Part shown: positions 26,201 to 36,539 of the stretch, piece after piece
Position numbering within the stretch: position 1 is the first letter of the stretch
Layout: each line of letters begins with the position of its first letter
Source: Adineta ricciae
Taxonomy: Eukaryota; Rotifera; Eurotatoria; Adinetida; Adinetidae
Direction: 5' to 3'
NCBI GenBank assembly: GCA_905250025.1
Contig: CAJNOJ010000011.1
Location: 811,287 to 875,286, forward strand
DNA length: 64,000 bases
Notes under the pieces: model-generated
What the model was told of the DNA's origin: nothing
The model's input: only the letters and a program-made list of their open reading frames with translations
Databases searched by the model: none
Translations under genes and position numbers: made by a program

Positions 26201-26403
26201 TGAAAACAAAGCTTTCATTCGAACAGCGACGTGACTTTTGATCTTCTATAAATATTTTCTTTTTTCATCTCTTAATATGTTCGATTAGATTTTAAACGGC
26301 AGATCTTGACGATAAGACTGATAGATAGAATGACAAGTTTCGTGTCATTTTCAAATTCTTCAAACGAGGATGATATTTAATGTGACTGGAAAACGAATTT
26401 TTC
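23243..26403. other. Gene-poor stretch of about 3.2 kb
   Basis: AT-rich DNA with no reading frame I can support. A more GC-rich patch at about 25480-25690 contains a 34-codon open frame from ATG 25620 (MKSRAASGVTAEESDLITDL) and CCGG-rich sequence. It resembles old coding or element-derived DNA but has no recognisable family. No splice-consistent gene was found. Confidence 0.35.
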
Positions 26404-27412
26404 TTTCTGTGTACAAAGATAGTAGCTCAAGAGCTTACACGAAAAGATCTAATGCATTGTACATAATGATGTTTCTAATCGAAGAAATCCGAAAAAGTGA
26501 TATTAGCTTGGTATCATCTTCGCTTTGTAGGCTACATACATCATGTCCTTTCATGGGAATTTAGTAGAAGTAGTTCGCAAAGTGATATACCCGTCAGTGG
26601 AATTCCATCTTAGTAAATACAGACGCGTGGACTGTAGAATCAGTTTTCTGAACACATGCAGCGCTATGAAAGATGAGATTTATCACTGTCTCAACGAAAG
26701 TCAATGGTTTTTGAACGAACATAATTTATGTGTTTTCGAGCTTCGAGAATAGGGATTGCACATTATCAGCGCTTCAAATTGAACAGAGCAATAGAATATG
26801 TACTGTAAACTACACAGTTACGAAGGGAGGTCGAAGAACGACTAGGTGTTTGAATGTTAGATTAATCCTAAAGTGTACGCTTAGAATAACCTTGTCAGGC
26901 TTCCGATAATTTTGAATGGGATTTGATGAATGGATATTCCTCAATGAAAATATTCGACAAGGTATCATTTCGTTGACAGGAGAGAAAAGAATCGGTTTAC
27001 CCCTGGAAGACACAAGCGAATGTTCAAACTTTTGAAGTAGTCTACTGTATATCGTCCATCTATGAGTGACTTAGTAAAGCATTTATGAAAATTTCCATGC
27101 GCATGATGTGAAAATAGAAAAACAGATGGCAAAGGTCAATCGTTGGCCGTGAGTGGCCGTCTGACTAGCCGTTGAGCGATGAATTTTTCAGTCAATATAG
27201 TTAGTGCTGGAGAATTATCCACTGGCAAATGACTAATCGGTCTGATTCCTAAAAAGACTTTTGCATCCTATTCATTCTAGTGTGTGACATAGTGCCATGA
27301 TTCAGCTGAGCACTAGTAGCAATCGCAGTGCGTTTTTTCTCTTTCGAAGTCCCTGAATGTGTTCAGCATTCGGAAAAGTCTTTCAGAAAAGGATCAGCGA
27401 ATCCGAAGGACG
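26404..27412 (+). repeat. Unclassified 1-kb repeat, copy A
   Basis: This copy matches 41658-42652 in inverted orientation. Shared blocks include the sequence coding KRSNALYIMMFLIEEIRKSD on one strand and LRNIHSSNPIQNYRKP on the other, plus a terminal block ending in CAGCGAATCC. Identity is roughly 85-90 % by eye, with indels in the middle. I see no transposase motif, terminal inverted repeats or poly-A tail. It may be a non-autonomous element or a segmental duplication. Confidence 0.75.
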
Positions 27413-27679
27413 AGCGATACTTGTGTACTGGAAGGACACTATCGAGTACATCCATGTACGTAACAAATACGCATTAGAAAAAAAACTTTTTTTTCTTGCT
27501 TCTGTATGTTAAACATACACTATAAGGAGAAAAAAAAGAAATACAAGATGGACGAGTCGAAGAATAACTACTTGTAAGAGAAAGAAAGAGAAAAGAATGT
27601 TATGAGAACATGTGCGATGCTGTCGAAGTATCACAAATAGCGATTGTCACCAGCAAAAAAAAACAAGAGGCCCTCATAG

Positions 27680-28633
27680 CGGGTGCGCGAAAAATAATAG
27701 TGGTCTCAGTGTATTAACTACAGTTTCTTTTGGGTTTGTCCCTTTAAACTGGTTCTTTCACCAAAAGATGCGCCATCAGATTATTCACAAGTTGATCATT
27801 GCACATACTTCTAAAGTGAGTTCGTGAAAAAATTACAAAGTATTTATCGAAGGCATAAATAAAGTCGGACTTTCAAAACTAAGAATTGACTCATAACGGG
27901 CTTGTCTTCTTACAACTTTATCTAATCATGAGAGTTTTCTTATCAAAATAAAGTACAGGAATAGATACAACGTGAAGCGCTGTACACGACATATACAAAA
28001 TTAAATTTTATATAGATAGTATTCGATTCCCAAAACGAGCAGAAGTCTGGGTGCCCAATTTTCATTCAGACCATTTTTCGTGTAATTAAATTTTATTCAT
28101 TTTAATAGTAGAAGATGTACATTTAAGAGGAACTATTCACTGCAAAGTATAGAGTTTTTGACGTTGTATTCTGTGGTATGCTTTATTTTGTTTTAATTAA
28201 ATATGCTATGTAACAGAAAAGTAAAGAAGAAAGTTTTAATTTGCAGTTCTCCAAAAGTTGATTTTATTCGAATTATAGGAAATTTGCCGCAGAAAGTTTT
28301 GCCTGTAAACTTTGTGTTTATAAGATACAATTTAATATACATCTTGCAGAACTTTTCGCGCTGTATCTTGCCTCCACGATCAACGCACTCTTTGCTAGTC
28401 AAAAAGAGACACAAATGTTCATTAGTTTTGAAAGTCCGACTTTTTTTATGTGTTCGATAAATACTTTGTAATTTTTTCACGAACTCACTTTAGAAGTATG
28501 TGCAATGATCAACTTGTAGATAATCTGATGGCGCATCTTTTGGTGAAAGAACGCGTTTGAAGGGACAAAACCAAAAGAAACTGTAGTTAATACACTGAGA
28601 CCACTATTATTTTTTGGCGCACCCGTTACGATC
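27680..28633. mobile_element. Foldback DNA element with about 205-bp terminal inverted repeats
   Basis: The left arm (27680-27885) begins GGGTGCGCGAAAAATAATAG. The right arm (28428-28633) is its reverse complement, beginning GGGTGCGCCAAAAAATAATA when read inward from the right. The arms share long blocks such as CATCAGATTAT and CAAGTTGATCATTGCACATA, with only scattered differences. The roughly 540-bp middle is AT-rich and has no transposase. TA occurs two bases outside each GGGTGCGC end, so a Tc1/mariner-type TA target is possible but not proved. The right end lies about 40 bp upstream of the acetyltransferase ATG. Confidence 0.8.
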
Positions 28634-28669
28634 ATTGTGATTTGAATACTGTGCTATTCATTTGTATAG

Positions 28670-29293
28670 ATGTCAAAATTCACTTTCACTCTACTAACTA
28701 ATGAATATATTCCTGATGTTCGAGCACTTTTATTAAATTCGTTTTTCCTTCATGAACCATTGAATGAACGATTTGGTTATAACTTACCAGATGAAGTAGA
28801 AGATTTTATCGATGATGTAGTGAAATGTGCTCTCCGTGATCAATGTTCATTCGTTGCTCTCGATGGAAATCAACTTGCAGGTATGGCTCTTAATACGATT
28901 TGCCAGAAGAATGATGCATCGAAAGCCAACAAGTATCAATCAGCAAGTTTACAATACATTTTTACTATGCTAGGCTTACTACATCAAGCAAAGAATGTTT
29001 ATGATCATTTCAATGTTGATCGTATTTTATATACAGCAGTAATTAGTGTTGATCCAAACTATCGTGGTCAACGATTGAGTGAACAACTGCTGGAGAAAAG
29101 CCTCGAATATGCCAAAGAATCGTTACATCTCCAAGCGGCATACACCGAAACTTCATCATATTACTCGTTGAAGGCGTTCCTGAAAATGAATTATGAAAGA
29201 CTCTATGAAATTATGTACGAAACGTATGACAAAGAAAAATTATCAAATATGGGAGTTCATGATCGTTGCACATTAGTTGGACGAAAACTGTGA
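28670..29293 (+). CDS. GNAT-family N-acetyltransferase (arylalkylamine type)
   Basis: This single exon encodes 207 residues from ATG 28670. The protein has the GNAT fold signature: a beta4 strand with VISVDPNYRGQRLSEQLLEK (motif A, R/Q-x-x-G-x-G/A pocket in the form YRGQRLS), which binds the acetyl-CoA pyrophosphate. N-terminal MSKFTFTLLTNEYIPDVRAL and the segment LNERFGYNLPDEVEDFIDD resemble insect arylalkylamine N-acetyltransferases, which acetylate dopamine, serotonin and other amines. That substrate class is inferred. TATAG precedes the ATG directly, so a cis or spliced-leader acceptor there is possible. AATAAA occurs at 29344-29349. The promoter region has been replaced or shortened by the foldback element ending at 28633. 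Confidence 0.85.
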   Translation: MSKFTFTLLTNEYIPDVRALLLNSFFLHEPLNERFGYNLPDEVEDFIDDVVKCALRDQCSFVALDGNQLAGMALNTICQKNDASKANKYQSASLQYIFTMLGLLHQAKNVYDHFNVDRILYTAVISVDPNYRGQRLSEQLLEKSLEYAKESLHLQAAYTETSSYYSLKAFLKMNYERLYEIMYETYDKEKLSNMGVHDRCTLVGRKL

Positions 29294-31065
29294 AAAGGAA
29301 AAGATGTCAAACAAGATGACAGTTTTATCATATTATTTCAGCTAATAAATATATATATATATCGATCTTCTATATGCATTTTCCTTTTCGATATTTAACA
29401 CCAAAATCCCTTAAGAGTAATCTAAGATAGGATAAGGATCTATTTCCACATCATTCGTTGTATTTGTGTATTCAATTTTCTCTTCTCCATAATTTTCAAC
29501 ATCAATTAGAATTATTTTTTCCTTTACTTCATTTTCTTGATAACTTATATTTTATTCCCTCAATTGAAAAGAGAGTGATACGAAAAAAAGTGACCAAAAA
29601 AACGAAAATCCGCTTGTGTGTGTGTCCGTTGCAGGTCAAAGATCAAATATATATACACTCACACAAGGTATAAAGATTCCTATACTATGAGGGTACTCAT
29701 TGGTCCTCGAGTCTTATATTATAAGCATATTGGTCAGGTCTAAAGTCCTGTGAGAATTTTTTTTTGACATGGCGAAGGGAACATTCGCCGATCGAAATTC
29801 TGAAAAACTAGGAAAGTTGGTTTTCAACTATGTCAGGAAATTATTGGTTTCTTTGAATAGTGAAATAGTCAAGGAGAGGAGTTTTCGACATGGTGAAAGG
29901 CATGTTTGCCTTGATGTAGATTGGAATTGAAATATTTGCTCGCTGTTTCTGTTAACTATAAGGAGAGTTACAATGAGGCAAAAGTTGTTCTGTCTTGCGA
30001 TTTGAGTATCGAAATTGGAGATTAAGCTTGAGTATGGGGAAGTTTGGAGCAGCGAGTCGTGAGTGGCGTCCGATAGGGGCGCTGACGAGCGACGAGCTGC
30101 TCCCAGAGATGTTGAATGATCGATCGATGCGAAAACCTGTGTGAAGTAGTATATGCGGTTGAGACGCAAGCGTTGATTATTGAACAGCATCCATTATCCT
30201 GTTTAAAAAAAAAGAGCAGACATGGTTGAATGTGAGAAAGTCATGATAAGGACCCTCATAAAATTACTATTCCATTGAGATAGTGATAATCATTTAGAAA
30301 CACTCGATAAATAAGAAAATTGACAGCAATGCTTTAATTTGTTGTTGAGCCTATGAGAGGTATGAGAAACATCTTCAAAAACAAATGACCCCGCAGAATA
30401 TGTTTTATATATTTTTGTCTCTTCGTGGGGAAAAGATTCGTGAACAGCATTGTAACTTGTATTAAGTTACTAATTCAGTCGAGGGTAAAGCGAGTCAGCT
30501 TCGACGAGCGTTATTTATATGTTAACATTTTTCATTGAAATTCGCTATTCTTAATCAGGCTGATCGGGTAAATTTCGCATTACAGTAATAATGGAGAACT
30601 TTAAAATGTAGAAACCAAAAGGCAAATAATTTCGATTTTTCAAGTTGAAATATTCAGAAAATAAAACGAGTTCTTGGATGCTTTCCTTGAAACACAGGAA
30701 TCTATCGCAATCTATTCGATTTGAAGATCGGATATATCTTTAAAGAATTTCTGTATATCATCAGTTCCCTTTTACTTCACATCTCCTTCTTATGTTCAAA
30801 ATCTCTATAAAAAGGCCATTCAATTGTAACAACATATTTATTCATAAATATGATCCGACGAATTTTCAAAGACCACGAGTATTATACATAGCTCGCTGAA
30901 AGAAAATTAAAAAATGCTTCAATATTGGATGCAGCTGAAAGTAAAAAAATACAATTTTTGCACTTAATATGAAGTCTTAAAAAATACAGTTGAAAAATTC
31001 CAATTACAGAACATGCGCTTATAAGATTTTATTCTACCATTTTGTTATCACATCTGCTTGGCAAG
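29294..31065. other. Non-genic stretch with two hairpin-forming segments
   Basis: I see no supported gene over about 1.8 kb. Two related segments at about 29762-29792 and 29888-29918 share TTTTGACATGG and can form short stems (for example GGCGAA...TTCGCC). A GC-rich imperfect palindrome flanked by GGAGCAGC/GCTGCTCC lies at about 30046-30106. An AT dinucleotide run follows the GNAT polyadenylation signal at 29347. Confidence 0.4.
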
Positions 31066-31748
31066 ATGACTGATCACATTAACGCAGAAGACGATATTAC
31101 CATTTGTTTGCGATCAATGCATAAAAACAACATCTATGTGGATCAATTACAACCAGATGGAGATGGAATGGATGTCTATGAATTCGACGATGCTGGCGAA
31201 TGTGTTGAGTATCTCCTGACATTAAATCCTGGAGATGTGTTCGTTTTTCTTTGGCTTGGCTTCGGCTGGAATCATCTCATTCCTATCGTATACGATTTTG
31301 AACAAGTTCGATGTGTCTATCTCAGTGAACCCGTACATCTAAAAAACACATCAAAAGTCCATGGTGTATTTACTGATGCTGAAGAATTGTCAAAACAAGT
31401 TGAAACGAATATACGGATTGTCACCGAGATTTGTCGATACATTTGACTATGCTGAATGATGAAGAGATGTCAACTATTCATAATCCACAAGGAAATGCTA
31501 TTCATTCCCTATGGTCTGAAATACTTCTACAAGGACTCATTCGTATGCCTCTACCTTCTAATGATGTTTATGGAGAAAAGATCAAGCAAGCACGCTTTTT
31601 TTATCAAAAAATCCAGTTCACCTTCAACAAATCGATCATTTCGAGAAACATTATTGTGCTGAAGAAGCGATCAAATGGTATTCACGTGGCCCATTCATCT
31701 ATCGTCTAGTTAACAAAGCCCTTCGAATCCAAAATTCGACTATTCTCC
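31066..31748 (+). pseudogene. Decayed bdelloid-type gene: N-terminal module seen in ADP-ribosyltransferase/TPR proteins
   Basis: The fragment starts MTDHINAEDDITICLRSMHK and contains the module I associate with a large bdelloid family: DDAGECVEYLLTLNPGDVF, then HLIPIVYDFEQVRCVYL, HGVFTDAEELSKQV and, further on, IDHFEKHYCAEEAIKWYSRG with FIYRLVNKALRIQN. In intact relatives this module precedes TPR repeats and an ADP-ribosyltransferase domain. None of those is present here, and the reading frame is interrupted in a few places. The fragment ends exactly where the 185-bp repeat begins (31749). It is a truncated relic. Family assignment rests on motif memory only. Confidence 0.6.
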
Positions 31749-31935
31749 AGTGATGTCATAATCCCGTTATACCCGGTATTCAACCAAAAGCAGACATTTC
31801 GCTACGTTATCATATGGAGCTGAGTCGGTGTATCCAACACGATACCCAAATAGAAGTGTATCTTGGAAAGTTGAGGAATGTGAGTGGATTTGGTGTATCC
31901 AGCCTCCACTCTTACCCACACACACACCCTCAAGG
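31749..31935 (+). repeat. Dispersed 185-bp repeat, copy 2
   Basis: This second copy of the repeat at 22186-22366 has the same orientation. It starts AGTGATGTCATAATCCCGTT and ends in a CA/CCCTC-rich tract. It directly abuts the end of the decayed bdelloid-type gene. Confidence 0.8.
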
Positions 31936-32253
31936 TATAAAAAAGTGCCATTTTATGGGAACTTTTGGGCATAATCCTCAGGGTTTTTCGCAAATTCTCG
32001 CTCTATAGATAATTAGAGATATCTTAAAATTTGATCAGCGTGAACTTACAGTGATTCTGAACCATATAACAGGATCACCCAAACAAAAATTTATAGCGAT
32101 CATACTTCACCCAGGTCATCTGGGTGGAAATGTTTTAGCCCCACCCAGCAGTTCCAGCCACGGTTTGTGCATATTGGGGGTCTAAACTCTCTATTTATGT
32201 GATTAATTCTTTCTCCATTTCACAAAAACCCTCTTCGGCTTTTAAGGGTTAAT
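31936..32253. other. Hairpin-rich spacer
   Basis: It contains a perfect stem-loop at about 32110-32129 (CACCCAG-GTCAT-CTGGGTG). Its ends are weakly inverted with respect to each other (AGGGTTTTT near 31978 and, reversed, near 32228), and GGGTTAA lies at the right end. This might be a small piggyBac-like relic, but the ends are too imperfect to call. Confidence 0.25.
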
Positions 32254-32643
32254 ATGTTAAACAAAAACTCAAAAATGATCAATTGCTCTTTTCGAATCGA
32301 GAATGACGAGGATGAGAAAAATGACAACAATGATATTGCTGATTACCCGCCAGACGAACGTGCTAATGAATCCTTGTACGATTCTCAAAATGCTATCGAT
32401 GAGGGTGGTAATGAGGAGGAGCAGGAAGGTATATTAGACTCAACGAAATCTGATCTCAGAGGAATGAGGATTGCTGATAATATCAATCCAACTTTAAGAC
32501 ATTCATATTTCAAAATTAAAATAAAAGATAGAAGTAAATATATGCATAAGCGGTCGGCGTGCTGGTTGCAATTGAATCAAATAAAGAAATTATCGAGCGT
32601 TCTTTTATCTCGTGTCATGCAGGAAACATCTAATAGCAATTAG
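32254..32643 (+). CDS. Small acidic protein with a KYMHKRSACWLQ-type C-terminal motif (unknown)
   Basis: This is a 129-residue open frame from ATG 32254. The first 70 residues are strongly acidic (DEDEKNDNNDIADYPPDE and EGGNEEEQEG). The C-terminal part reads HSYFKIKIKDRSKYMHKRSA, then CWLQLNQIKKLSSVLLSRVM. I recall similar IHKxxAxWLL...LSxxRLxRV segments at the C-termini of bdelloid hypothetical proteins, but I cannot name the domain. Codon composition is plausible and no intron is needed. It may be the terminal exon of a larger, lost gene. Confidence 0.4.
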   Translation: MLNKNSKMINCSFRIENDEDEKNDNNDIADYPPDERANESLYDSQNAIDEGGNEEEQEGILDSTKSDLRGMRIADNINPTLRHSYFKIKIKDRSKYMHKRSACWLQLNQIKKLSSVLLSRVMQETSNSN

Positions 32644-32754
32644 TAAATTTCTTGCTTATGCTTTCTTTATTCTCAACAGTTGTTACTTTTATTAATAAAG
32701 AAAGCAAGTTCTTTACATTTTTCTAATTTTATTTCATTCTGTCCCACTAAGCTC

Positions 32755-32890
32755 TGAATTATGAAAAGCGTTTCAAAGTACTTTCTTGTACTTTGAAAGT
32801 ACTTGCGGCCACTTCACATTACTTCAAGCTACGCCAACTTGCTTTGAGTTACTTCATAATACTTTGAACTACTTTCCTACTTCAAGTCTC
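32755..32890. repeat. Degenerate TACTTTGAA minisatellite
   Basis: Irregular repeats of a 10-16 bp unit resembling TTTGAAGTACTT occur here, including a palindromic pair (CAAAGTACTTTC...TTTGAAAGTACTT). No gene overlaps it. Confidence 0.5.
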
Positions 32891-33463
32891 CCTTTTCCCC
32901 CTTGACAACAACTATAAAGCGAGTACACAATGTTTGAAAACTGTCTAAACATTACGATTAATTTTGATCATTTATTGTTATTTTCATGTTTTTTTTACAT
33001 TGAAATAATGATAAAGATCAAGATTTAGAGTTTAAGCCATTTGAAAATGAACTCTAATAGGTTCAAGCTCAATTATGGCAGTTCACATTCACCTACACCC
33101 ACAAGATGCTTTTCTTCGTTTGAAAATGATTATTTTGAACAGAATCTTGCTAAATATCGAGCCATCTGATGAGTTTTTTCGAGCAAAAGGCGAACCGCGT
33201 CATGGTACCTCATCTCACCCGAACAGGTCGAAGTACGGATCTCATTCAACAAGTGGCGCACTACCTATTCTTATAATTCTTTTGAAAATTCGCTGATATT
33301 ATTATTTCGAGTATTTTATTCAAATAAAAGTTTCAGTATGTGGTTAACAGCTCAAACAAAAATTGAAAAACAAAAGCGAGAATATGAATGATGCAAAATA
33401 CCAGTATAGAGTCAAGATAAAGCATGTTACTCTGACGATAAATACATGATTCATTCTTACGTT
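32891..33463. other. Intergenic stretch
   Basis: AT-rich DNA with one 73-codon open frame (33075-33296) that has no recognisable features. It includes the 3' flank of the FG-GAP protein gene. I see nothing else. Confidence 0.4.
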
Positions 33464-36400
33464 TTAGCAATGAAGTAAAACACTAACTGTATTTCCATTA
33501 GTATTTGTCGTAACTATATCAGGTTTCCCATCATTGTTGACATCAGCGATCGCAACTGAGCCTGGATAGCTGCCAGCTGCATAGGTAGTTTGAGAAGAAA
33601 ATGCGCCAGTACCTGTATTGAGAAGCACACTAACTGTGTTTGCATTGTTATTTGCCGTAACTATATCAGGCGCCCTATCATTATTAACATCAGCGACCGC
33701 GACTGACTGTGGGCCACTGCCAGTTACATAGGTAGTTTGAGAGGAAAATATGCCGTTACCCATATTGAGAAGAACACTAACTGTGTCTGCAGCGGAATTT
33801 GCCGTTACTATATCAGGTTTCGCATCGTTATTAACATCCGTAACCGCAACTGAGAATGGATATAAGCCAACGGAAAACGTGAGCGATGCGAGGTACATGC
33901 TGTTGCATACTGTGAAATACAAAAAAAAAATAGGAGTTGAGGATGTGTGTGTGTATGCATCGATAGAATATAGCACAAAAAAGAATGTAAATTGACCGAT
34001 TCAGATCGTTGACTGAGAAGAAACAAAACAAAGCGACGACCACGTAAACTCTTAGCGAGCAGTCTAAAACGTGTTTTCTTTTCTCGACCGATGTAGCATT
34101 GGCTTGTTATACAGAAGTATATTTTAATAATAACAACAGAAAAACATAATCTCTCGCCCTACATTCTTAGATGTTCGATCAGTTCTTCGAACGGTCTGAT
34201 ATAGCGACGATTGCACTACTGTGCAATGCAAAATGAAAACAACTACTGCAAAGACGCACTTGCCTCTGACAATGATATATCTACAAAATACATTTGACTT
34301 ACTAATACTCGTTGTAGTAGTAGTAGCGGTAGTAGTGGTTGCTGTAGTGGTAGTGGTGGTTGATGTAGTAGTAGTGGATGCTGTAGTGGTAGTAGTGGTT
34401 TCCGTAGTCGTAGTGGTGGTAGCTGTAGTAGTAGTAGTGGTTGCAGTAGTGGTACTAGTGGTTTCCGTAGTGGTAGTAGTGGATGCTGTAGTAGTAGTAG
34501 TGGTTGCCGTAGTGGTAGTAGTGGTTGCTGTAGTGGTAGTGGTGGTTGATGTAGTAGTAGTTGTTGCTGTAGTGGTACTAGTGGTTTCCGTAGTGGTAGT
34601 AGTGGTTGCCGTAGTGGTAGTAGTGGTTGCAGTAGTGGTACTAGTGGTTTCCGTAGTGGTAGTAGTGGTTGCTGTAGTAGTAGTAGTGGTTGCCGTAGTG
34701 GTAGTAGTGGTCGCAGTAGTGGTACTAGTGGTTTCCGTAGTGGTAGTAGTGGTTGCAGTAGTGGTACTAGTGGTTTCCGTAGTGGTAGTAGTGGTTACTG
34801 TAGTAGTAGTAGTAGTGGTTGCCGTAGTGGTAGTAGTGGTTTCCGTAGTCGTAGTGGTGGATGCTGTAGTGGTAGTAGTGGTTGCTGTAGTAGTAGTAGT
34901 GGTTGCTGTAGCCGTAGTGGTGGTTGCTGTAGTGGTACTAGTGGTTTCCGTAGTCGTAGTGGTGGTTGCTGTAGTGGTAGTAGTGGTTGCTGTAGTAGTA
35001 GTAGTGGTGTCTGTGGTGGTAGTGGTGGTTTCCGTAGTCGTAGTGGTGGTTGCTGTAGTGGTAGTGGTGGTAGTGGTGGTTTCTGTAGTCGAAGTAGTGG
35101 TGTCTGTGGTGGTAGTAGTGGTGTCTGTGGTGGTAGTAGTGGTTGCAGTAGTGGTAGTAGTGGTTTCCGTACTGGTGGTAGTGGTTGCTGTAGTGGTAGT
35201 GGTGGTTGCTGTAGTGGTAGTAGTGGTAGTAGTGGTTACTGTAGTGGTAGTAGTGGTTGTTGTAGTCGTAGTAGTGGTTGCTGTAGTAGTAGTGGTGGTT
35301 GCTGTAGTAGTAGTAGTGGTGTCTGTGGTGGTAGTGGTGGTTTCCATAGTGGTAGTAGTGGTATCTGTGGTGGTAGTGGTGGTTTCCGTAGTGGTAGTGG
35401 TGGTTGCTGTAGTCGTAGTGGTGGTTGCTGTAGTGGCACTAGTGGTTTCCGTAGTGGTAGTAGTGGTTTCCGTAGTGGTACTGGTAGTAGTAGTACTGAG
35501 GGTTTCCGTAGTTGTAGTGGAGGTGGTTGTAGTAGTAGTGGTGGTGGTTGTAGTAGTAGTGGGCTCGGTGACGTTGAATGAAGAAAAAGTGACGAGAAGA
35601 TTGAGGCTGATACCGCTACTAAGTGATATCGCGAAGGTAACTGCTGAATCAGCCCTTTGGATTGTGTTTTCAATGCTAGTTATATAATGGTTGGTACACG
35701 CTTTTACTTGATTGCATGAACTTGGATAGATAAATTCAGTGTCAATTGTCAACACTGTTTTCCATTTTAGGTTGGTGTTATTTGTGGTCGATGCGCTAAA
35801 ATTTAGAGGTAGAGTAAAATATGTTTCTAGTATAAGAGGTACGGCTCATTTATATGTTGTAAACTATTATCATACAGCTCGGAGGATTGTTTATGAACGG
35901 AAAAATGCATTTTTGTATCTTCATATGAAGACTCGTAACTTGTTTCCTAGTTTCGTCTTGCTGACAGTATCTAGTTTTATATTCAGTATTGTATTAGAAT
36001 ACTGTTGAACTTACCTTTGTCGTCTTTTTCGGCTCAAAATGAGAGATTGAACGAATCGAGCTGAAAGTACTCGTACCATATTCCGGGACACACTGTACTT
36101 TTTCGAAATCTATAGTAACGTTGAAACAGATGTTTTATAGTAGAATCAAATTTATTCAAACAATCATTACTTGATCAGCAAGTCCTGAGAGATCAGTAAT
36201 CTGCGATGATCCATTAGTTGCGAAGTTTGTTTCATAGTTCAATGTAATAATAGTCGAGTCTGCAAGGAACATAAAATTGTTTCGATTATGAATGGGATAT
36301 CATCATCATCATCTAGTTGTTTACATACTATTATCGCCGGTGAAACCGATCAAGGTAGTACTAGTTGCACCATTTTGTAGAAAAAACATGGCGACAAAAC

Positions 36401-36539
36401 TGGAAAGAACGCCTAAAAGCCATAACATAAAGGCGCATAAGACGGTCAGTTTGATAATTTTCCGTGTCCTAAGAAGAGAAAGATCGTTTAACAATAATAG
36501 CGCGACAGATTCCTGTTCATACCTTGATGATATGTTCAT
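33464..36539 (-). CDS. Type II membrane protein with SEA-like region, giant Thr stalk and C-terminal FG-GAP repeats
   Basis: Five exons (36539-36329, 36259-36171, 36109-36015, 35795-34303, 33909-33464) sum to 2334 nt and 777 residues, with all splice phases consistent. Residues 1-30 are cytoplasmic-like and 31-54 form a single membrane anchor (LTVLCAFMLWLLGVLSSFVA). Residues 71-131 resemble a SEA-like adhesion fold (NYETNFATNGSSQITDLSGL) ending in a dibasic RKRRQ site, a possible proprotein convertase cut. Residues about 211-629 are almost pure Thr in units of X-TTTTTT (X is Ala, Glu, Asp or Ser), a mucin-like stalk. Residues 650-777 hold three FG-GAP/VCBS repeats (DVNNDAKPDIVTAN, DVNNDRAPDIVTAN, DVNNDGKPDIVTTN), usually beta-propeller blades. 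Three repeats are fewer than a full propeller. The protein is probably surface-anchored and adhesive; the ligand is unknown. Confidence 0.85.
34305..35575. repeat. 21-bp coding minisatellite encoding the Thr stalk
   Basis: The repeat encodes seven-residue units X-TTTTTT on the minus strand. The plus strand is a G/T-rich array of GTAGTGGTAGTAGTGGTTGC-type units. Units differ mainly at the X codon and by synonymous Thr codons, and length blocks vary. Long open frames on the plus strand (Val-rich) are artefacts of the repeat. Confidence 0.9.

Noticed and set aside
29828-30190. 120-codon open frame on the minus strand
   Set aside because: Overlaps hairpin-forming DNA and has no coding features.
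31936-32253. piggyBac-like miniature element
   Set aside because: GGGTTAA at one end and weakly inverted ends are suggestive, but a matching TTAA/CCC end on the other side is not clear.
34305-35575. CRISPR-like regular array
   Set aside because: The regular units are a protein-coding minisatellite without unique spacers, in a spliced eukaryotic gene.
35236-35673. Leu/Pro-rich open frame on the minus strand inside the Thr repeat
   Set aside because: Shadow of the same minisatellite in another frame; the Thr frame is supported by five phase-consistent exons.
34221-35687. 488-codon Val-rich open frame on the plus strand
   Set aside because: It is the antisense of the Thr-repeat exon. The repeat unit lacks stop codons in most frames and the sequence has no protein-like features.
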